The notes beneath the pieces are model-generated. The model did not search any database and had not been told where the DNA came from. It saw only the letters and a list, made by a program, of their open reading frames with translations. DNA of 64,000 nucleotides from NCBI RefSeq assembly GCF_014218255.1, contig NZ_AP021872.1, positions 1,054,001 through 1,118,000 of the forward strand, in the 5' to 3' direction. The stretch comes from Mycoavidus sp. B2-EB (GTDB lineage Bacteria > Pseudomonadota > Gammaproteobacteria > Burkholderiales > Burkholderiaceae). This document shows, piece by piece, positions 28,309-39,200 of this stretch. The first letter of the stretch is position 1. Each line of letters begins with the position of its first letter. The position numbers and the translations under genes are program-made.

Positions 28309-29031
28309 CTATTTACTTAACTTTCTACCCTCGGCTTTTTTTGTTTTTTTTCGATTAATTGTTCCATCAAGGTTTAAGACATGCCTGGACACTCTTTGTT
28401 CAGTATACACTTCCAAATGATTTTTATGGGAATTATCTAAGTGCATTAAATCACCATCTTTTATTTTATCTCCAATTTCCTCAGTGACTCATATACTCTG
28501 GATCCCTGATGAATTTCATTAGTACGCTTAGTTACACGCTTTACTTCCGCTCCAAACTCTGTTGTATTAAAAAAATCCTCTATATTATGAACAGAGCCAG
28601 CATTCGGCACATAATCCTTGTCTCTATTGGCCTTCTTCCCCTTACTAAAAATAACCGTATCAAATATATCCAACCCCTCGTGCCTCGGCAGCACCGTCAT
28701 ATTACCTGTTGATTGAACCTCTCTCGGATTCACCAAAGGCTGAACGATATGCTCACCCGATTGATTCGGCATACCTTCAAGCAGCACTTCTTCATCTTGA
28801 TGCCACTCTCTACCTGGAATTTGGCGCGACTGCGGTGGCTCCATCGGCGTGATCATCGGCCGCGGGGGCCGTAGTATTAACTGATCCTCATCCCCATCCT
28901 CTCCATCTTGCCCCGCATTATTGGCTCGATATTTTTGATACGCTTCATTAGCATTCCATGCCACTAAGCCCGCAGTCACCACGCTTAATACAGCAACCCC
29001 GGGTGGGGTAAACGCTAACGGTGCAGCCAGC
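28309..29031 (-). pseudogene. Orphan toxin module CT3 (CdiA-type C-terminal fragment), frameshifted
   Basis: The displaced C-terminal end of a CdiA/haemagglutinin-type toxin. The upstream part reads PPGVAVLSVVTAGLVAWNAN, then PMEPPQSRQIPGREWHQDEE and LLEGMPNQSGEHIVQPLV, which parallels module CT1 (34269-35330). Near 28486-28490 a one-base loss ends the frame. In the next frame the toxin tail continues as EEIGDKIKDGDLMHLDNSHK, with HLEVYTE and NLDGTINRKKTKKAEGRK up to a stop at 28309. The HKNHLEVY and NLDGT pattern is that of a toxin tail seen in polymorphic toxins, whose exact family I cannot fix. The 5' side is cut by the IS21 element. Confidence 0.75.
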
Positions 29032-29113
29032 TGTCACCAGCACAATTAAACTGACCCACCTGAGCAATTAGCAATTGACCCACCTCCCGTAAATTTCGTC
29101 CCTTTGTCGGGAT

Positions 29114-30948
<1,835 letters not shown>

Positions 30949-30996
30949 GTTGCTGGCCAGTAGCTTAAGTGGGTCAGTTTCAGGTTGCTGTTGACA

Positions 30997-31074
30997 CCAC
31001 TTTTCGTGCCTATTTTTGAGTACGTACTCGAGACTACTTATATGATCAAAAGATTCAGTAATAGAAATCATCAT
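30997..31074 (-). pseudogene. Start of an unidentified gene, cut off by IS21
   Basis: AGGGG stands 4 bases before an ATG at 31072-31074. The following 26 codons are open (MMISITESFDHISSLEYV and beyond) and run straight into the IS21 right end. It lies in the position of an immunity gene between toxin modules, but the fragment is too short to classify. Confidence 0.4.
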
Positions 31075-31112
31075 TATTCCCCTGTCAGAGGTCCATGGCG
31101 ATAGCGCCCTCC

Positions 31113-31533
31113 CTTAGTACTACAATTGTAGATAAATTATAATGAGATCTTATTAGATAAGATAAATATAAAGCGGAATGCGAATTTTATCGATTAGCTA
31201 TGATGAGGTATGCAAAGGAGTGTGCTCAGTGATGTTGCGCAGTGAAATGCGCGCGGCAGTCAAAGACTATATAAATGGTCTGCTGCCGGGAGTGGAGCGC
31301 AAGAATGGCTGCAACTGGCAGAAGAATCTGGACACGTGAGTCCTTACGGGCTTTGATTACATGGTTATTACAAGAAATACGGCGATTGATGCAACACACT
31401 ACTTTGCGCCGCTCTCCACCAACTCGCGCTTTTCTCATACACTGGTCTATCTGGCGCAGAATGCATCAAGCAGCCTCCAAAATTTCCCATTACCTATCTA
31501 GAAAATCACCTTATCTACAACTGTAGTACTAAG
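31113..31533. mobile_element. Internally deleted IS701-type element (421 bp, non-autonomous)
   Basis: The two ends are 23-bp inverted repeats with one mismatch (31113-31135 and 31511-31533). Each contains a palindrome-like CTACAATTGTAG or CTACARTTGTAG. Inside, the plus strand encodes a transposase start (31232 on: LRSEMRAAVKDYINGLLPG, VERKNG, then after a frameshift QLAEESGHVSPYGL). This runs directly into a transposase end (RRSPPTRAFLIHWSIWRRMH and ISHY). Start and end match the IS701 family; about 350 middle codons are missing. It sits exactly in the first codons of a PoNi-like gene remnant. Confidence 0.75.
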
Positions 31534-31626
31534 CCATCACAAATCATTTTGTCCCCAACAATTTCGAGTTATTATAAGGAATCAAGTTGGTATTTTTATC
31601 TAAAATGCCGACGGTCATTGCACCAT
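31534..31626 (-). pseudogene. Remnant of a third PoNe toxin end and PoNi start
   Basis: Read on the minus strand, this is the last 25 or so codons of a PoNe-like domain: VGILDKNTNLIPYNNSKLLG, then K and a stop. They parallel VSLLDKNAKRIPYNTSKLLG of the main toxin. The start of a PoNi-like gene overlaps it as ATGATTTGTGATGGC, compared with ATGATTCGTGATAGC at 36291. The 421-bp element then interrupts it. It follows the second PoNi gene by 19 bases. Confidence 0.8.
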
Positions 31627-31644
31627 AATTTCAGCTCAAGAATG

Positions 31645-32571
31645 TCACTCACTTTTTAGGTAAGCTTTTGCTTTATTGAGAATTCCAGACCAAAAATGAT
31701 GGGGATTCTTTTCTGATGTTTCGTTGGCCTGTTCTTCCTTAACTGCTAGATCATTCTCTACTCGTTCAGGGTGAGTAGAAGGGCCATTGGGCCGTAGTAA
31801 ATCACCCGGATAATTGGGATGGCCTAAGCATAAAGAATCATCTAAACCAAAAGCTTTCACCGCAGCAACAGCTTCGATGCACCAATAGCCGAAATAGGCT
31901 CCATCTATTTCATGGTATGTAATCCAATAAGGGCGGGCATACAAAATCTCTAGTTCAGACAGCTTTTTCTTTGGTAGCTTGATCAATTCCTTGTACCAGT
32001 TGTCAACAAAGTTTTTTAACTTTATTGCCTGCTCTTCTTGAGGCGCATTGATTGCATCAAGCAAACGCCTGTAGGTCCTCGGATAGCACAGCTTATTTCC
32101 AATTTTACGGGATGGGTCTCGGCTGGCGATAATGCGATCTAACATCTCATCCTCCCCTTCATTGCCAATCAAAACAATCAGTCTTCTCCATTGTTCATCT
32201 GGAATGTTAAGGGCCAGCGCCAGACCTACTAGCCAAAAACAATCAATATAATGATCAAGGTTCACTGCCCATGCGTGGCGAGTGTATTGTGTTTTCTCAT
32301 CCCATACATCTTGGCCTAATCGCTCAGATTCCTCCCAAGCATCGAGCATTGGCGGGAAATATTGCATTAATTCATGAATTGCATCACCTCGAGAGTAACG
32401 GCGATACATAGAACTCCAGTATTCTTGAACTAATTTGAAAATAAATTGTGGTCGATAGTCTGGATTACCAGAAGGGGATTTAAGATCCTCGGTATAAGTG
32501 TTGATCGTGTTTTCATCAAATTTAATCCACTTATCAAACCATTCTTTATTTTTTAAGCTATCACGAACCAT
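31645..32571 (-). CDS. PoNi-like immunity protein, copy 2 (DUF1910/DUF1911)
   Basis: Probably protects against the PoNe-type DNase encoded just upstream. The 308-residue protein has the DUF1910 N-terminal part (VRDSLKNKEWFDKWIKFDE) and the DUF1911 C-terminal part with YFGYWCIEAVAAVKAFGLDD, then HPNYPGDLLRP. A tail from about residue 265 (STHPERVENDLAVKEEQANE) is shared almost unchanged with copy 1. Its start ATG shares one base with the toxin stop codon (TAATG), so it is coupled to it. Copy 1 at 35359-36291 is clearly homologous along its whole length but differs most in the middle, as expected if specificity differs. Confidence 0.88.
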   Translation of the reverse strand: MVRDSLKNKEWFDKWIKFDENTINTYTEDLKSPSGNPDYRPQFIFKLVQEYWSSMYRRYSRGDAIHELMQYFPPMLDAWEESERLGQDVWDEKTQYTRHAWAVNLDHYIDCFWLVGLALALNIPDEQWRRLIVLIGNEGEDEMLDRIIASRDPSRKIGNKLCYPRTYRRLLDAINAPQEEQAIKLKNFVDNWYKELIKLPKKKLSELEILYARPYWITYHEIDGAYFGYWCIEAVAAVKAFGLDDSLCLGHPNYPGDLLRPNGPSTHPERVENDLAVKEEQANETSEKNPHHFWSGILNKAKAYLKSE

Positions 32572-33844
32572 TATTTATTGCCCAGAAGTTTAGAGGTATT
32601 AAAAGGAATCCGTTTGGCATTCTTATCCAAGAGACTAACGGACACTCTACCATGGCGGCTCGTATGGACGAGCCATTTTTCAACGCGCCCTTGCTCCCAA
32701 GCTCTTGTAATAATTACACCTTCTTCTCGTCCAGCAAATGCCAGAATTCGGTCACGTCCAGTGATTTTCCCAATCAACCAACTATCACTCATTTGTGGTC
32801 CATCAGCGGTTTTTTTGCTTAATCTAGATTTATCATATTTATATTCCACTATGACATAGTCGATACCATTCTTATTGACCTTATATAAAGCATCAATGCC
32901 TTTTTCACTCGCACCCACTCGTGCAATGGGTTGTGCATCGGGCAGTAAATTCTGAATAAATTTGCCACCGAAGTGCTCGCCTACCATGCTTTTTTCCATG
33001 TTGGCTAATTGCTTAAAGTCTAGCAATGGCTTGCCGTTATGACCGAAATTCCCCCCATCGTCACCCAGTCAACATGCAGAAACTCTTTTGCCGCTTCCTT
33101 ACCTAAACGAACTCCAACTTTACCCAGCGATGCAGTGAGCTGAGCCGCACCTACTGTTCCCATTGCGATTGAGCCTATTTGCCAGATTAAATTGCCTAAA
33201 TCACGGCCAAGCTGTAATGCATTTTGGTCGCCGCCTTCTCTTAAGGCAACCTGCATCCGGTTGATTTTGGCATTGAACTCAGCAGCAATCTCTTCTCCTA
33301 TTTGATCGCGTACTTCTTTGTTAACCAGAGACGCCAATCCTTCTAGACTCTTGGGAAGATCTTTAAAAAATTCGGCCAATCCTTTTAAATCATGCCAACC
33401 CGCCTCAGCCAAACCACTGATCAGACCCGACATTGTCAATACATCTTGCTTCGCCGAAACACCGGTCCATTTAATCATTGTCCCTGCGTTGCAGACGATA
33501 TCGTCTTCACAGGCATCTAATTCTTTTTGGGCTAGCACGAGTTGTTCTGTAGCCAGCCAATTATTATCGATAGCCGCTGCGGCACTGTGTGTAGCCACGG
33601 TCGCATCGGCCCCAGTCAGTGCCGCTACACCCGCAACCAGTGTGGTCGCAAGATTGTGTTTGGCTTCCTGTTCGGAGCGCGTTTCATCTGGATGGGTTGG
33701 ACTAAAGGCATGCGTTAAAATGCTTGATACCGCGCCACCTAATGAAATATATTCATATGCTTTTTCTTCAGAAGGAATATCAATATATTTTCCGGGATTC
33801 AGTGTCGAAATTTTTAAATTTATTTTGTATGGCTTATCAAGAAT
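32571..33844 (-). pseudogene. Orphan toxin module CT2 with PoNe-like nuclease, frameshifted in a C tract
   Basis: A near copy of the last 420 or so codons of the large toxin gene. It has GGAVSSILTHAFSPT, the pre-toxin AAAAIDNNWLATEQLV and WVTMGG, followed after the break by the PoNe-like domain. The tract of six C at 33051-33056 (seven in the parent gene at 36768-36774) shifts the frame, giving ISVITASHC and a stop. The nuclease half remains open from a TTG at 33026 (151 residues), with GIDALYKV and VEYKYDKSRL (E-x-K). There is no start codon upstream: the frame opens 7 bases before the previous immunity gene's end with 33 unrelated residues. Confidence 0.85.
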
Positions 33845-33850
33845 TTATAT

Positions 33851-34282
33851 TTATTTAAAGCACGCAGTAAAAATTGGTGGCCCTGCATAAAGGGTATGTA
33901 AGACCTCTCCTGTTCTTAATATTGCGAAATTAATAGGGATTGAGAAAATTAAGCAATCGTTAAGACTCATCTCAAACTCATTAGCATCTTGAAATTTTTC
34001 GATAGCATATTTATTAGATGGAAACTTAATGGCTTTAATATTACTACAATCAGCTAAAATGCTGAGAGTTGTTGCTGCAAAAAAGGAATCACATCCCAAT
34101 TTTCTCATCGCTTCTTCAAAGTGAGTTGAGTCTTCGTCAAAAATCGCTTTATCATCTATATAAAAAATTTCCCATCCGAGTCTACGAATTTCTGCGTCAT
34201 CAAATTGCTGCTCGGAAGACAGTAGTAAGTTAAGTTGATGCCCTATATCAGCCTTTATCTTTACTAATTCATGGACGGCCAT
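33851..34282 (-). CDS. Candidate immunity protein for orphan module CT1
   Basis: A 143-residue protein that overlaps the end of toxin module CT1 by 14 bases, the usual arrangement of a toxin-immunity pair. I do not recognise the family. Visible features: LLLSSEQQFDDAEIRRLGWE in the first third, several acidic residues (FDEDSTHFEEAM), a SFFAATTLSILADCSNIKAI stretch, and a C-terminal LRTGEVLHTLYAGPP. No signal peptide. Immunity function is inferred from position only. Confidence 0.65.
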   Translation of the reverse strand: MAVHELVKIKADIGHQLNLLLSSEQQFDDAEIRRLGWEIFYIDDKAIFDEDSTHFEEAMRKLGCDSFFAATTLSILADCSNIKAIKFPSNKYAIEKFQDANEFEMSLNDCLIFSIPINFAILRTGEVLHTLYAGPPIFTACFK

Positions 34283-35330
34283 AACGTATCTCCCTTATAG
34301 TCCTACTAGATGATTGAAACTCAATAGTTGGTCTCCCATCACGGCTTGGACGAACAATAACAGTTGTTCCATCAGGTAAATGTCCAACCCGCCCTTGGCC
34401 ATAATTTGTATCAATAGAACGGATGTCATTCAAACCAAGTGCATCGAAATCTGCATCTGCTGTAGTCTTGGTTCCATCTGGAATACTTTCCACCTTTGTT
34501 CCTCTCGATGTAGTATTTTCCAAAATAGTGCGATTACCACCAAATATTTTACTGACTAACTGCTCATCAGTTTTCTCTTCTTTAACCCCTTCACTAAAAA
34601 TCATATTTCCTAGTTTCTCTGGAGCTTCAGCAATTGGCTGGATCAGAGGCGCTACCGTATATTCTCCAGATTTATTTGGATACACCAAAGGCTGAACGAG
34701 ATGCTCACCCGATTGATTCGGCATGCCTTCAAGCAGCACTTCTTCATCCTGATGCCACGCTCTGCCCGGAATTTGGTGCGACTGCGGTGGCTCCATCGGC
34801 GTGAATATCGTCGGCGGGGGCGGTAGTATTAACTGTTCCTCATCCTCTTCATTGACTCGATTTTTTTGATACGCTTTATAAGCATTCCATGCCGCTAAGC
34901 CCGCAGCTACCACGCTTAATACAACAACCCCAGGTGGGGTGGCCGCTAATGGTGCGGCCAGCACCACGGCAGCATTATTTTCTGTCTCAATCTGCGCCGC
35001 ATTCTGCGCGGAGGCCGCATCCGCTCCTCCGACACGGGCCACCCCCGCTACTAGGCTGGTGACGATATTTTTGCGCGTTTCTTTCTCCTCTTCAGACGAA
35101 CCCTCTACAGGACCTAACAAATGATTCACCCATACACTGGCACTGCCCCCCAAGGCCGCTGAACTACCTGATTGTCCCCGTGCGACTGCGCCACCATAAG
35201 CCAATACCCCATGCAACGCAGAACGCGCCGTTTCATCATTCAGGCATATCTGCAATATGCTTGATTCTATGAGTCCCGAAGTAAGATTGTGGTGCAATGT
35301 TTCGCCTGCACTTTCCGCGGTTTTTAATTA
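34269..35330 (-). CDS. Orphan toxin module CT1 (CdiA-type C-terminal fragment)
   Basis: A displaced toxin end. From the first usable start (TTG at 35297) it is 342 residues; the frame is open to about 35330. Order: a helical GGSASVWVNHLLGPVEG region; a pre-toxin motif ETENN (compare VENN of CdiA proteins); PPGVVVLSVVAAGLAAWNAY and TPMEPPQSHQIPGRAWHQDE, shared with module CT3; then a unique C-terminus with LGLNDIRSIDTNYGQG, LPDGTTVIVRPSRDGRPTIE and IREIRYGRP. The LPDG-T-V-RP-S-DGRPT-E pattern occurs at the ends of other polymorphic toxins, but I cannot name the activity. Without its parent's N-terminus it would become active only by recombination into the large gene. Confidence 0.75.
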
Positions 35331-35358
35331 TATTTATTGAAATTCATAAAAATATTAA

Positions 35359-36291
35359 TCAAAGCTTAGGCTTTATTATATTAAAAAGCCTCGACCAAAA
35401 ATGATGGGAATTCTTTTCTGATGTTTCGTTGGCCTGTTCTTCCTTAACTGCTAGATCATTCTCTACTCGTTCAGGGTGAGTAGAAGGGCCATTGGGTCGC
35501 AATAAATCGCCGGGATAATTGGGATGGCCTAAGCATAAAGAATCATCTAAGCCAAAAGCTTTGACGGCGGCTATAGCTTCGATACACCAATAACCGAAAT
35601 ACCACCCTTGTTCAATCGTATTAAGATGAAAATTGTACCAATATGGACGTTTAGAAAATAAAGCCTCTATTTTGGGGGGCTGTTCTTTTTTAGGCTGCCG
35701 AATTAATTCAGCATACCATTTTTCAACAAAAATTTTGAGCTTCTTTGCCTGCTGATCCTTAGGTGCGTTAATTGCGTCAAGCAAGCGCTGATAGGGTTTT
35801 GCATGGCATAGCTTATTCCCAATCTTACGCGAGGGCTCTCGGCTAGCAATGATACGATCTAACAATTCATCTTCCCCTTCATTACCAATCAGTACAAGTA
35901 ACCGTTGCCATTGATCATTGGGGATTTCAAGGGCCAGAGCCAGACCTACCAGCCAAAAACAATTAATGTATTGATCAAAATTGACCTCCCATGCATTACG
36001 TGTGTATTGCGTTTGCTTGTCCCAAATATCTTTCCCCAACCTTTCAGACTCTTCCCAAGCATCAAGCATGGGTGGAAAGTATTGAGCTAGTTCATGAATA
36101 GCATCCCCTCGAGAATAACAGCTAAGCATTAGATACCAATATATTTTAACTAATTCAAAGATATATTGCGGCTTATATGTAGGATCATTAAAATGAGTTT
36201 TGAGACCCTTAATATATTCACCAATCGCATATTCGTCAAATTTGATCCACTTATCAAACCATTCTTTGTCTTTTAAGCTATCACGAATCAT
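35359..36291 (-). CDS. PoNi-like immunity protein, copy 1 (DUF1910/DUF1911)
   Basis: The cognate immunity protein of the PoNe-like domain at the end of the large toxin, whose stop it overlaps by 4 bases (ATGA). The 310-residue protein has the same two-part layout as copy 2: IRDSLKDKEWFDKWIKFDEY at the start, LVLIGNEGEDELLDRIIASR in the middle, then WYFGYWCIEAIAAVKAFGLD and HPNYPGDLLRPNGPSTHPER at the end. PoNi proteins are established partners of PoNe DNase effectors, so nuclease neutralisation in the cytoplasm is the likely role. No signal sequence. Confidence 0.9.
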   Translation of the reverse strand: MIRDSLKDKEWFDKWIKFDEYAIGEYIKGLKTHFNDPTYKPQYIFELVKIYWYLMLSCYSRGDAIHELAQYFPPMLDAWEESERLGKDIWDKQTQYTRNAWEVNFDQYINCFWLVGLALALEIPNDQWQRLLVLIGNEGEDELLDRIIASREPSRKIGNKLCHAKPYQRLLDAINAPKDQQAKKLKIFVEKWYAELIRQPKKEQPPKIEALFSKRPYWYNFHLNTIEQGWYFGYWCIEAIAAVKAFGLDDSLCLGHPNYPGDLLRPNGPSTHPERVENDLAVKEEQANETSEKNSHHFWSRLFNIIKPKL

Positions 36292-39200
36292 TTTGCCCCC
36301 AACAGTTTCGAGGTATTATAAGGGATCCGTTTGGCATTCTTATCTAAGAGACTAACGGACACTTTACCATGACGGCTCGTATGGACGAGCCATTTTTCAA
36401 CACGCCCCTCTTTCCACGCTTTTGTAATATTTAAAGCTTCTTTTTGACCGGCAAATTTTAAAATTCGGTCATTCCCGGTCTTCTTCCCAATCAACCAGCT
36501 ATCGCTCATTTGTGGCCCGTCAGCGGTTTTTTTGCTTAATCTAGATTTATCATATTTATATTCCACTATGACATAGTCGATGTCATTCTTATTGACCTTA
36601 TACAAGGCATCAATGCCTTTTTCACTCGCACCCACTCGTGCAATGGGTTGTGCATCGGGCAGTAAATTCTGAATAAATTTGCCACCAAAGTGCTCGCCCA
36701 CCATGCTTTTTTCCATGTTGGCTAATTGCTTAAAGTCTAGCAATGGCTTGCCGTTATGACCGAAATTCCCCCCCATCGTCACCCAGTCAACATGCAAAAA
36801 CTCTTTTGCCGTTTCCTTACCTAAACGAACTCCAATTTTACCCAGCGATGCAGTGAGCTGAGCCGCACCTACTGTTCCCATTGCGATTGAGCCTATCTGC
36901 CAGATTAAATTGCCTAAATCCCGGCCAAGCTGTAATGCATTTTGGTCGCCGCCTTCTCTTAAGGCAACCTGCATCCGGTTGATTTTGGCATTGAACTCAG
37001 CAGCAATCTCTTCTCCTATTTGATCGCGTACTTCTTGGTTAACCAGAGAAGCTAATCCTTCTAGACTCTTGGGAAGATCTTTAAAAAATTCGGCCAATCC
37101 TTTTAAATCATGCCAGCCCGCCTCAGCCAAACCACTGATCAGACCCGACATTGTCAATGCATCTTGCTTCGCCGAAACACCGGTCCATTTAATCATTGTC
37201 CCTGCGTTGCAGACGATATCGTCTTCACAGGCATCTAATTCTTTTTGGGCTAGCACGAGTTGTTCTGTAGCCAGCCAATTATTATCGATAGCCGCTGCGG
37301 CACTGTGTGTAGCCACAGTCGCATCGGCCCCAGTCAGTGCCGCTACACCCGCAACCAGTGTGGTCGCAAGATTGTGTTTGGCTTCCTGTTCAGTACGCGT
37401 TTCATCTGGACGGGTCGGACTAAAGGCATGCGTTAAAATGCTCGATACCGCGCCACCTAATGCCCCCGCGCCGAGGCTTTGATTCGAGGCGGCTGCGCCA
37501 CCTAACCCAACCAGTGCGTGCAACACTGCATGCGCTGCGCTGCCTTCGTTTACTGCGCCAGATTTCACCAACTCGCCAACGTAGCCTGCCCCGTGCTGTT
37601 GGAGCAAATTCACAACACCGCTTTGCACAAACTGTTCGGTCGCCCCTGTTACATTACCGGAGGCGGCTGCGGTTAACGCTGTCAATATCCGCCGGCTTAA
37701 GCCACCAGGTCCCCATTGCTGATTCAGCGCTTGCGCCTGGGCGCGCAATTCAACTGCCATGTTTTGTAATGCCTCTTGCTGCTCCACAGGCATTGGCTCA
37801 TTACCCGCCATCTCGATACGCTTAGCTTGCTCGAGCTTTTGATCTACTTCCCGGGCTCGATTGACGATAAAAGTATTGGCTTCCCGACCTAATGCATGGA
37901 CAATATCAAAGCCGGCTTCAATCTCCGCTTGATTAAAAATCGGCGCTAACGCTTGATGACTCTGTGCCGGATGACGGTTTAGGTCTGCAATCGTCTCGGC
38001 CGCGCTATGTCCCGTCAGCTCGATTTGCCGCGCCTCATCCGTAATCACCATCTCCGCACCGCTGATCGCACTGCGGGTAGTGGATCTTGCCTGGCCTGAA
38101 GCACTCATCACAATCGGTAGCGCAGCACTCACTCCACCCCGGCTTGCCAGTTGATTGCCGCTATGCGCCGGCGTTATGGCTTTTCCTGATGGGTCTGAGC
38201 CCACTCCTTTGCCACTTTGACTATACCCACCGCCTAAGCTGATACTGCTTGCAGAATAGCTCGCCTGATTCGTCAGATCCGTGTTGTGCAGAGTTGCTGT
38301 TATCAGTTTATTTTTGCCTTTCTGCACCGCCTGCTCAGAACCTGCCATCACGCCACCAACCAGCTTCGTATCTCCTTTAACGCTGATCTGAAAGCCATCC
38401 TCTCCAGCCTGAATCCCCGCTTGTTCTGCCACACTCAGATAATCACTGTCCATCCTGCGTTGTGAGACGTTCAGACTCGCTGCCGAGACAGAGCCGGCGG
38501 TCGCACTGCCACAGATACTTTGAGCATGGCTTTGGTACCTCGCCGTGTTTTGCACACTGTCTATGTCAAGGTCACCCTCAATCTGGGCTTTAACCTGCTT
38601 GCCCACCATCTGAGCGCCTTTGAGGCGCACATCGCTTTTTGCTTTGAGCTCTAGCGTGCCACCCGCCTGAATCAGAGTCGGCGTATAGTTAATTTGCGCT
38701 CCTTTTGTACGGCCATGCCCTACACTGAGTGCAACCGATGCGCCCACTGAGCTTTGACTGCCCAGGGTTGCCACGGCCCCCACTGCAGAACTCTGGCTGT
38801 GCTGCTGACTTTGCTCAATCAGGCTATTGGGCGCAGCTTCCACCTTCAGACGACCTTCTACGTTGAGCGCTATATTCTGTTTGGCTTCGATGCGAGCACC
38901 CATCAGATCCAGTGTGGACTCTTCTCCTAAGCCACCGATCTGGATCGAGATATTCCCTCCGGCTGCCAGGGTGCTGTTGAGCGCCGTCCGGCTGAGCTGT
39001 ATCTGCTCGCTTTCAGAATGCTCTTCGCCCAGCATTACGCTCACGGTGGCGCCACCGGCTGCTTTCGGATCTGCTTTGATCGCATCGTAGGCGTTTTTCG
39101 CCGCCAGGGCGCCTGCACCCGCCGCTAACGCGTGCATCCGCGCATCGCTGACCTGGGTGCTGGCTTGCAGCATCTGACGATTCGTTTGGGCCGCGGCAAT

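Noticed and set aside
31275-31526. An 83-residue open frame as a gene
   Set aside because: It is the out-of-frame join of the decayed transposase start and end within the 421-bp element.
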